A DNA stretch of 57,234 nucleotides from Mogibacterium sp. (lineage in GTDB: Bacteria; Bacillota; Clostridia; Peptostreptococcales; Anaerovoracaceae): NCBI GenBank assembly GCA_016775335.1, contig JAEUGJ010000033.1:87709-144942 (forward strand), read 5' to 3'. The position numbers were made by a program, and so were the translations under genes. How positions within the stretch are numbered: the stretch's first letter is position 1; the number at the start of each line of letters is the position of its first letter. Under the pieces are notes generated by a model. It searched no databases. It had not been told where the DNA came from and worked only from the letters and a program-made list of their open reading frames with translations. Shown piece after piece: positions 50,972 to 57,234 of the stretch.

Positions 50972-52912
50972 CTACACGTAGAGGATGACCGGAAGAATTA
51001 CCGGACTTCGCCGTGTCTTTTTATAAATGTAACCCCGAAGGTCGTCCCGAATCGCCGACTTCAACGAACTCAAGTCCATAGAGTCTCGATTGCGGCAACG
51101 CTCGATGGTTTCATAGACCACTTCGGTGGCATCATTGATTAACGGACCGTTCTCCTTAACGTAGATAAAACCACGTGTAATCAATTCCGGGTTTGCCGCC
51201 AACTGCTTGGAATAGGTATCGATAGCCACCGATACCACAATCAATCCCGCTTCCGACAGCTGCTTTCGATCCCGAAGTACCACGTTTCCAACATCTCCGA
51301 CGCCGTAACCATCCACCAGAACATCGTCCGCCGTAGCGTATCCGTTCTCCTGTTTCGCACGGCCGCCCTTGACCACCAACGAATCGCCGTTGGTCATGAC
51401 GAAGATATTGCTTCGGCTCATTCCAAGGCTTTCTGCCAGCTTTGCGTGTTCGTTCAGGTGACGGTATTCGCCGTGGGCCGGAATGAAATATCTCGGCCGT
51501 ACCAGAGTGTGAATCAATTTCAGCTCTTCCTGGCAGGCGTGGCCGGATACGTGAATATCCACAAAATCCGACAGATACACCCGAACCTTCTTCTCGTACA
51601 GCTTGTTGACCACATTGGTAATGGTCTTCTCGTTTCCCGGAATCGGCGAGGAGGAGAAGACGACCACATCGCCCTTCTTCAGCTTCACCGCCCGGTGATT
51701 GTCGTTGGCCATTCGAGTCAGTGCGGACATCGGTTCACCCTGGCTTCCCGTTGTAACGATGGTCAGGTTGCTGTCCGGGATGTTATTGATATTTCGGATG
51801 TCCACAAAAGCAGATTCCGGCAGGTCGATATATCCCAAATCCTTTGCAATCTGCATCACGTTCTCCATGGAACGGCCGGAAACCGCAATTTTACGGCCAT
51901 GATGTATGGACGCTTCCATAAAGTGCTTAATTCGATGGATATTCGAAGAGAATGTAGCGATGATAATTCGCTTGTCCGTCTCCTCAAAGATTCGATTCAT
52001 GGATTCTGCGACGATTCGCTCCGACGGCGTGAAGCCCGGACGGAGTACATTGGTGCTGTCGCAGAGAAGCACATCCACGCCCTCGTCGCCCAGCTTCGCA
52101 AAGCGAGCCAAATCGATTTGCTTTCCTTCCAGCGGAGTGTAATCCACCTTAAAGTCTCCCGTATGAACGATATGTCCTGCCGGACACTTGATGGAGAACG
52201 CAAAGGAATCCGCAATGCTGTGGGTGGTGTGAATCGCTTCCACGATGAAGCTTCCTATATGGATTATATCACCTGAAGATATGACATGCACGTCAGCAGT
52301 AAGATTCTTTTCCTTTAATTTGTGCTGAATCAATCCCGCCGCAAGGCCGGAAGCGTATACCGGGACGTTGATTTCTTTTACCAGGTACGGCACGCCGCCG
52401 ATGTGGTCCTCGTGTCCATGGGTGATAATCAAGCCCTTAATCTTCTCCATGTTTTCCTTCAGGTAGGTGAAGTCCGGAATAACCACGTCGATTCCGAACA
52501 TCTCATCTTCCGGGAAGGACATTCCGCAGTCCACAATCAGAATTTCATCCCGATACTCGATCAGCGTGATGTTCTTTCCGATTTCCTTCATGCCGCCCAA
52601 CGGGATGATGCGGAAGGATTCCTTCGGACGAACCTGTTTCTGATTCTTTCCGTTGGACTTGTTCCGATTCTTTCCCTGATGGAACGGAATTGCCGGAAGG
52701 GTCTTCTTTGATTTTTCCGGCTTTGATGTCCCCTTCTGTTTGTGGGGTTTTGGATTCTGCGAAGCGTTGTTCCCCTTCTTTTTCGCCGTTCCGTCGGAAG
52801 GTTTGAACGCTTTTCTTACTTTTCCGGCAGCTGCCCCGGAATTTTTCTTCCGGGGGGCCGGATTCTTTTTCTTGTTATTCAGTTGCAAATCTTTTTCTTG
52901 TTTCATAGGCAT
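50972..52912 (-). CDS. rnj: Ribonuclease J with long basic N-terminal extension
   Basis: 646 residues. Residues 1-96 are a low-complexity, lysine, asparagine and proline rich extension not found in Bacillus RNase J1 (about 555 residues). The metallo-beta-lactamase core begins near residue 99 (RIIPLGGMKEIGKNI), with the zinc motif ITHGHEDHIGG (about 163), VHTGDFKVDYTPL, and beta-CASP motifs. It acts in mRNA turnover and rRNA maturation as endo- and 5'-exonuclease. It starts 2 bp after leuS. Confidence 0.94.
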   Translation of the reverse strand: MPMKQEKDLQLNNKKKNPAPRKKNSGAAAGKVRKAFKPSDGTAKKKGNNASQNPKPHKQKGTSKPEKSKKTLPAIPFHQGKNRNKSNGKNQKQVRPKESFRIIPLGGMKEIGKNITLIEYRDEILIVDCGMSFPEDEMFGIDVVIPDFTYLKENMEKIKGLIITHGHEDHIGGVPYLVKEINVPVYASGLAAGLIQHKLKEKNLTADVHVISSGDIIHIGSFIVEAIHTTHSIADSFAFSIKCPAGHIVHTGDFKVDYTPLEGKQIDLARFAKLGDEGVDVLLCDSTNVLRPGFTPSERIVAESMNRIFEETDKRIIIATFSSNIHRIKHFMEASIHHGRKIAVSGRSMENVMQIAKDLGYIDLPESAFVDIRNINNIPDSNLTIVTTGSQGEPMSALTRMANDNHRAVKLKKGDVVVFSSSPIPGNEKTITNVVNKLYEKKVRVYLSDFVDIHVSGHACQEELKLIHTLVRPRYFIPAHGEYRHLNEHAKLAESLGMSRSNIFVMTNGDSLVVKGGRAKQENGYATADDVLVDGYGVGDVGNVVLRDRKQLSEAGLIVVSVAIDTYSKQLAANPELITRGFIYVKENGPLINDATEVVYETIERCRNRDSMDLSSLKSAIRDDLRGYIYKKTRRSPVILPVILYV

Positions 52913-52914
52913 TT

Positions 52915-55392
52915 CTATTTTACTACAAAGTTAATCAGCTTGTTTGGAACCACGATGGTTTTTACAACAGATTTACCTGCAATCGCATCCTGCACGCGTT
53001 CGCTTGCCAGCGCCGCTTCTTCGATTGCGCTCTTCTCCGCGTTCTTTTCGAAAGCCATCTTGTCCTTCAGTTTTCCGTTTACCTGAACGATAATCTCCAC
53101 GTTTTCCAGTTCCAGTGCAGCCGGATCGAATGCCGGCCAAACCTGCTGATATACCCGATCTTCATGACCCAGGTCGTTCCACAGTTCTTCTGTAATATGC
53201 GGAACAAACGGGTTCAGAATCAGAATCAGCTTCTCAATGGCATCGTTCATCAGCGGAACGTTCACCTCACCCTGCTTGTATTTATACAGCGCGTTCACCA
53301 ACTCCATGATAGAACTGATTGCAGTGTTGAAGCTGAACCGTCCGCCGGCATCTTCCGTTACCTTCTTCACGGTAGCATTCAGCTGGAAATTCAGCGCTTT
53401 GTCATCTGCGTTCTGAATAGTGATGGTTTCACTTCCACGGAAATCACCGCGGATTTCGTTCACATATTCCTGTACCAGACGATATACACGGTTCAGGAAA
53501 CGGTAGCTTCCCTCTACACCGGCATCGCTCCAGTCCAGTTCTTTTTCCGGCGGTGCCGCAAAGAGGATGAACAGTCTGGCGGTATCCGCACCGTACTTCG
53601 CCTGGATTTCTTCCGGGCTGACGATGTTGCCCAGGGATTTGCTCATCTTCGCACCGTCTTTGATAACCATGCCCTGAGTCAGCAGATTATCGAACGGTTC
53701 TTCCGCATCTACCAGTCCCAGGTCGTGCATTACCATCTGGAAGAAACGTGCGTACAGCAGGTGCAGGATGGCATGTTCTACGCCGCCAATGTACTGGTCC
53801 ACGTTCATCCAGTAGTCCGCCTTCTTCTTATCAAACGGCTTCTCGGAATTGCGGGCATCGCAATATCTCAGGAAGTACCAGGAAGAATCCACAAAGGTAT
53901 CCATGGTATCGAATTCGCGAACCGCCTTCTTTCCGCAGCATGGGCAGGTGGTCTCTCCGAAGGTCTTGGAGGTCTTCAGCGGGGAATCTCCCTTGCCGGT
54001 GAATTCCACATCGGTCGGAAGCTTTACCGGAAGGTTCTCTTCCTTCTCCGGAACCCATCCGCACTCTTCGCAATAAACCATCGGAATCGGGCAGCCCCAA
54101 TAACGCTGACGGGAAATCAGCCAGTCTCTCAACTTGTAGTTCACCTGAGCTTTGCCCAGTCCGTCCGCTTCCAGATCTTTGGTAATCTCCTCAATCGCTT
54201 CTTTGTTGTTCATTCCGGTGTACTTTCCGGAATTAATCATGGTGCCTTCCGCAACGAAAGCTTCTGTGAGGTTATTGATGTCGATTTCCGGATTCTGGGT
54301 GTCCACAACCGGAATGATATCCAGGTCAAATTTCTTTGCAAACTCAAAGTCACGCTGATCATGTGCCGGAACCGCCATGATTGCACCGGTTCCGTAATCC
54401 ATCATAACGTAGTCGGAGATGAAAATCGGAACCTTTTTTCCGTTTACCGGGTTGATTCCGTAGCAGCCGGTGAATACGCCGGTCTTCTCCTTCGTCAGAG
54501 ATGTTCTTTCGATTTCGGACTTGTGCTGGCATTCTTCCTGATATGCTTTTACCGCCGCTTCGTACTCCGTACCGTCAGTGAGTTCCGGTACATATGGATG
54601 TTCCGGGGCCAGAACCATATAAGTTACGCCGAACAACGTGTCCGGACGAGTGGTGTAAATCTGAAGCTTCTTTTCGAAGTTCTCAATCTCAAAGGTCACT
54701 TCCGCACCGGTGGAACGGCCAATCCAGTTCTTCTGCATCAGCTTTACCTTTTCCGGCCAGCCCGGCATATTGTCCAGGCCCTTCAGCAGACGATCCGCAT
54801 AATCGGTAATCTTCAGATACCACTGAGACAGGCGTTTCTTTGTCACCGGTGTGTGGCAGCGCTCACAGCAGCCGTCCACTACCTGCTCGTTTGCCAATAC
54901 GGTCTGGCAGCTCGGACACCAGTTTACCGGATTGTCCTTCTTGTATGCCAGTCCCTTGTTATAGAACTGGATGAAGATCCACTGCATCCACTTGTAATAC
55001 TCTTCCTTGCAAGTGGCAACTTCCCGGTCCCAGTCGTAGCTGAAGCCCAGGCCCTGCAGCTGACGGTGCATTTCCGCAATGTTGCTGTCCGTCCAAATTG
55101 CCGGGTGAATGTCATGCTTAATGGCCGCATTTTCTGCCGGCAGTCCGAAGGAGTCCCAACCCATCGGATGCAGAACATTGTATCCCTTCAGTCTCTTGAA
55201 ACGTGCAATTACGTCTCCGATGGAGTAGTTCCGCACATGTCCCATGTGCAGCTTACCGGAAGGATACGGAAACATTTCCAAAACGTAATACTTCTCTTTG
55301 TCGTAATCCTCCACGGTCTTGAACGCATCTTCTTTTTCCCATACGTCCTGCCACTTCTTTTCAATTTCTGTGAAATTGTACTTTTCCTTCAT
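52915..55392 (-). CDS. leuS: Leucyl-tRNA synthetase
   Basis: Class I synthetase, 825 residues from the ATG at 55392, with GAGGA about 9 bases upstream. HIGH-type motif GKLHMGHVRNYSIGD near residue 46. Zinc-type cysteine clusters CPSC and CCERCH near 160-180. A CP1 editing domain follows and then KMSKS in DGAKMSKSLGNIVSP (about 582). It belongs to the bacterial-type leuS that often carries a T-box, but none can be placed here since it follows rsfS by 5 bp. Confidence 0.97.
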   Translation of the reverse strand: MKEKYNFTEIEKKWQDVWEKEDAFKTVEDYDKEKYYVLEMFPYPSGKLHMGHVRNYSIGDVIARFKRLKGYNVLHPMGWDSFGLPAENAAIKHDIHPAIWTDSNIAEMHRQLQGLGFSYDWDREVATCKEEYYKWMQWIFIQFYNKGLAYKKDNPVNWCPSCQTVLANEQVVDGCCERCHTPVTKKRLSQWYLKITDYADRLLKGLDNMPGWPEKVKLMQKNWIGRSTGAEVTFEIENFEKKLQIYTTRPDTLFGVTYMVLAPEHPYVPELTDGTEYEAAVKAYQEECQHKSEIERTSLTKEKTGVFTGCYGINPVNGKKVPIFISDYVMMDYGTGAIMAVPAHDQRDFEFAKKFDLDIIPVVDTQNPEIDINNLTEAFVAEGTMINSGKYTGMNNKEAIEEITKDLEADGLGKAQVNYKLRDWLISRQRYWGCPIPMVYCEECGWVPEKEENLPVKLPTDVEFTGKGDSPLKTSKTFGETTCPCCGKKAVREFDTMDTFVDSSWYFLRYCDARNSEKPFDKKKADYWMNVDQYIGGVEHAILHLLYARFFQMVMHDLGLVDAEEPFDNLLTQGMVIKDGAKMSKSLGNIVSPEEIQAKYGADTARLFILFAAPPEKELDWSDAGVEGSYRFLNRVYRLVQEYVNEIRGDFRGSETITIQNADDKALNFQLNATVKKVTEDAGGRFSFNTAISSIMELVNALYKYKQGEVNVPLMNDAIEKLILILNPFVPHITEELWNDLGHEDRVYQQVWPAFDPAALELENVEIIVQVNGKLKDKMAFEKNAEKSAIEEAALASERVQDAIAGKSVVKTIVVPNKLINFVVK

Positions 55393-55397
55393 TTTCT

Positions 55398-55742
55398 CTA
55401 GTCCTCTATTCTTTCGATTTTGCAATCGCCCCAGATTTTATCCAGTGCATAACGCTCCCGCATTTCAGCGGTAAAAATATTTACAATAATGTCACCGTAG
55501 TCCACGAGAATCCAGCTGTTTCCGGACTTCCCCTCCAAGCCCTTCTGCTCCAGTCCCAGTTCGTACGCTTTCTCGTCGACACTATCCTGCAGCGCACCCA
55601 GCTGACGTTCCGAGCTTGCGGTGCAGTTGATGAAGTAGTCTGCAAAAGAAGATTTCTCTGCAATATCGATCAGCACTACATCCGAAGCTTTGCGCTGGGA
55701 CAACACTTCTGCCAATTCTTTGGCTACTTTGTAATTATCCAT
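55398..55742 (-). CDS. rsfS: Ribosomal silencing factor RsfS
   Basis: 114 residues. KASDVVLIDIAEKSSFADYF and WILVDYGDIIVNIFTAEMRE are signature segments. It binds L14 and blocks subunit joining in stationary phase. The order nadD-yqeK-rsfS is conserved in Firmicutes. Confidence 0.95.
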   Translation of the reverse strand: MDNYKVAKELAEVLSQRKASDVVLIDIAEKSSFADYFINCTASSERQLGALQDSVDEKAYELGLEQKGLEGKSGNSWILVDYGDIIVNIFTAEMRERYALDKIWGDCKIERIED

Positions 55743-56300
55743 TTATTTCTCCTTGTTTCCAATGATTTGACGTAAATAAGTATATGCTTCCAATGTGTCG
55801 GAATCTATTTCTCTGTGCGAAGATTTCAAGTCCTGAATACTGAACTCCAGAACCTCCAGGCATGCCGCATGAAGATCTTTCTCCGCCAAAGCGCGAAGCC
55901 TTGGTGCATCTTCGTAATCCCGTCCCGGTTCAATGGCGTCGGCCACGTAGATAATCTCTTCCAGCAGCGACATTCCTGCTTTTCCCGTCGTGTGAAAGGA
56001 AACCGCAGACAGCACCTCTTCATCGGTGACGCCAAACTCGTCCCGCAGGAGCGCCACCCCCAATTTGGAATGGGCCAGCGGCTGGTTGTTCCAATACTTC
56101 CAAGGAAGGCCGTAGAATCGCACCAACCGGTTGCTTTCCTCCGGCGTCAAGCACTTCGCAATATCGTGCACCAGCGCCGCCAGATGCGCCTTTTCCCGAT
56201 TTGCTCCGTAGATTTCCGCAAGCTTGGTCGCCGTTTCCACCACGCCCAGCGAATGGGTGTAACGCCGCGGTTTCAAATTGCGCTTTAAGTATTCATTCAT
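55743..56300 (-). CDS. yqeK: HD-domain dinucleotide tetraphosphatase YqeK
   Basis: HD-domain protein that hydrolyses diadenosine tetraphosphate. Motifs are RRYTHSLGVVETATKLAE, LVHDIAKCL, a HTTGKAGMSLLEEIIYVADA metal/HD segment. The ATG at 56300 (185 residues) gives the usual N-terminal length and an 8-base overlap with nadD. ATGs at 56309 and 56324 are in frame but the overlap is larger and ribosome binding sites are no better. The choice is not certain. Confidence 0.88.
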   Translation of the reverse strand: MNEYLKRNLKPRRYTHSLGVVETATKLAEIYGANREKAHLAALVHDIAKCLTPEESNRLVRFYGLPWKYWNNQPLAHSKLGVALLRDEFGVTDEEVLSAVSFHTTGKAGMSLLEEIIYVADAIEPGRDYEDAPRLRALAEKDLHAACLEVLEFSIQDLKSSHREIDSDTLEAYTYLRQIIGNKEK

Positions 56301-56910
56301 CAATTCCATCGAGATAGATTCCATTGTCCTTTATATATTCTTCCACTTCCGGAACTACCAGTCCCGAAATATCCTTTCCTTTCCGCACGTATTCTCGAAT
56401 TTCCGTTGAGGAAGCATCGAAGGGGTTTAGATTTAATACGTGAAACCGGCTGTGATATTTCTTCCGAAAATATTCAATTTTCTCCAGTCCTTCCTCCGTG
56501 GAAACATGAGGGCGCACCCCGGTAATCAATGGGAATTCCCGTAGAATATCCGATCCACGATACCACTTTTCAATGGTCAGTACCGAATCGAACCCGATGA
56601 TAAAAGAAATTTCCGCATCCGGCATCCGTTCCCGAAAATAGCGTAACGTATCGTAGGAATAGGAAGGTTCTTGTCGCTCCAATTCGTATTCCGAAATGGA
56701 AAATGCCGAATTTAAAGGAAGAATTCGCCGAATCATTTCCGCCCGCATCTCTCCCGGAGTCACCTTGCTGTCTCTTTTAAAGGGAGAGATGTAGTTGGGC
56801 AGAAAAATCAATTGATTCAAATCACATTCCCGAACCGCCTCCATCGCCAGGTTGATATGACCCCGGTGAATCGGATCGAAGGTTCCTCCGAATAATGCTG
56901 TCTTATTCAT
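56293..56910 (-). CDS. nadD: Nicotinate-nucleotide adenylyltransferase
   Basis: 205 residues from the ATG at 56910, directly overlapping the aspS stop. The GGTFDPIHRGHINLA nucleotidyltransferase motif and the SSTEIREYVRKGK motif near residue 175 are clear. It adenylates nicotinate mononucleotide in NAD synthesis. Confidence 0.96.
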   Translation of the reverse strand: MNKTALFGGTFDPIHRGHINLAMEAVRECDLNQLIFLPNYISPFKRDSKVTPGEMRAEMIRRILPLNSAFSISEYELERQEPSYSYDTLRYFRERMPDAEISFIIGFDSVLTIEKWYRGSDILREFPLITGVRPHVSTEEGLEKIEYFRKKYHSRFHVLNLNPFDASSTEIREYVRKGKDISGLVVPEVEEYIKDNGIYLDGIDE

Positions 56911-57234
56911 TTTCGGAAGCAACGACCTGAATGCCTAATTCTTCCAGTTGTTTCTCGTCCACCAGTCCCGGCGCTTCACTTACCAGACACTCTGCATTCT
57001 GGTTCTTCGGGAAAGCAATGACTTCGCGAATGCTCTTTTCACCCAGCAGCAGCATTACCATTCTGTCCAAACCATATGCCAGACCGGCATGCGGCGGTGC
57101 ACCGTATTTGAAGGCATCGATCAGGAAGCCGAACTTTTCCCTGCACTCCTCATCACTGAGACCCAGAACACGGAACATCTTCGCCTGAAGTTCCTTGTCG
57201 TGGATACGGACGCTTCCGCCGCCAAGCTCTACAC
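56903..57234 (-). CDS. aspS: Aspartyl-tRNA synthetase, C-terminal part
   Basis: Incomplete: the N-terminal part lies beyond the window edge. The visible 110 residues include ELGGGSVRIHDKELQAKMF and the class II motif 3 region AYGLDRMVMLLLGEKSIREV, then the AFPKNQNAECLVSEAP tail typical of bacterial AspRS. The stop overlaps nadD by 8 bases. Confidence 0.95.
   Translation of the reverse strand, partial: VELGGGSVRIHDKELQAKMFRVLGLSDEECREKFGFLIDAFKYGAPPHAGLAYGLDRMVMLLLGEKSIREVIAFPKNQNAECLVSEAPGLVDEKQLEELGIQVVASENE

Noticed and set aside
53164..55401. 745-codon open frame on the plus strand
   Set aside because: Antisense to leuS, whose HIGH, editing and KMSKS motifs are intact; a codon-bias shadow.
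1..57234. CRISPR arrays, rRNA genes, insertion sequences
   Set aside because: No regularly spaced repeats, rRNA-like stretches or transposase genes were found; the one tyrosine recombinase is of chromosomal Xer type.

Overview
The window is a bacterial chromosome segment, most likely from an anaerobic, low-to-mid GC Gram-positive bacterium of the Clostridia. The evidence is the alaS-ireB-ruvX order, the asp23-nusB-xseA-xseB-ispA-dxs-tlyA order, a UvrX/YolD pair, RNase J, YlbF, RsfS/YqeK and a Gram-positive LexA box. Genus cannot be settled from the sequence alone.

Layout. Positions 1-1300 are an accessory, AT-rich stretch with small unrecognised ORFs that abuts the 3' end of a tRNA-Ser gene (minus strand). 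From 1.6 to 8.3 kb, on the plus strand, lies alaS-ireB-ruvX joined to three purine genes: a PurO-type IMP cyclohydrolase, purB and a stand-alone AICAR transformylase domain. Together the first and third replace a normal bifunctional PurH. From 8.4 to 11.4 kb is a small accessory module: a LysR regulator, two small membrane proteins and an EthD-like barrel protein. Acetolactate synthase (ilvB, ilvN) follows, then an unusual flavodoxin-SCP2-membrane fusion protein (14.0-15.7 kb).

At 15.8 kb a bidirectional terminator marks a strand switch, and almost everything to the right is on the minus strand. First comes a two-gene arsenic-type operon: a G3E GTPase followed by one polypeptide that fuses an ArsM-like arsenic methyltransferase to an ArsS-like radical SAM enzyme. 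Next are a housekeeping operon (HD protein, RNA methyltransferase, alpha/beta hydrolase, prepilin peptidase, truA, mtnA, scpA, scpB, rluB), a DUF2325 gene behind a promoter overlapped by a palindrome, a Y-family polymerase with YolD partner, a plus-strand free methionine sulfoxide reductase, and a LysM protein whose promoter is bracketed by two LexA boxes.

From about 57.2 kb leftward to 29.9 kb runs an almost gapless array (largest gap about 40 bp): aspS, nadD, yqeK, rsfS, leuS, RNase J, ylbF, efp, mltG, trmR, trhP, a CorC-like protein, asp23-like, nusB, a Kae1-like protein, xseA, xseB, ispA, dxs, tlyA, mutS, mutL, miaA, a Xer-like recombinase, a PLP lyase, a TVP38 protein and ybaK. It ends at a strong terminator. 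It joins translation, ribosome maturation, tRNA modification, isoprenoid synthesis and mismatch repair.

The most interesting items are the ArsM-ArsS fusion with its GTPase partner, the split PurH replacement inside the alaS operon, the LysR-controlled membrane/EthD module, and the flavodoxin-SCP2-membrane fusion.
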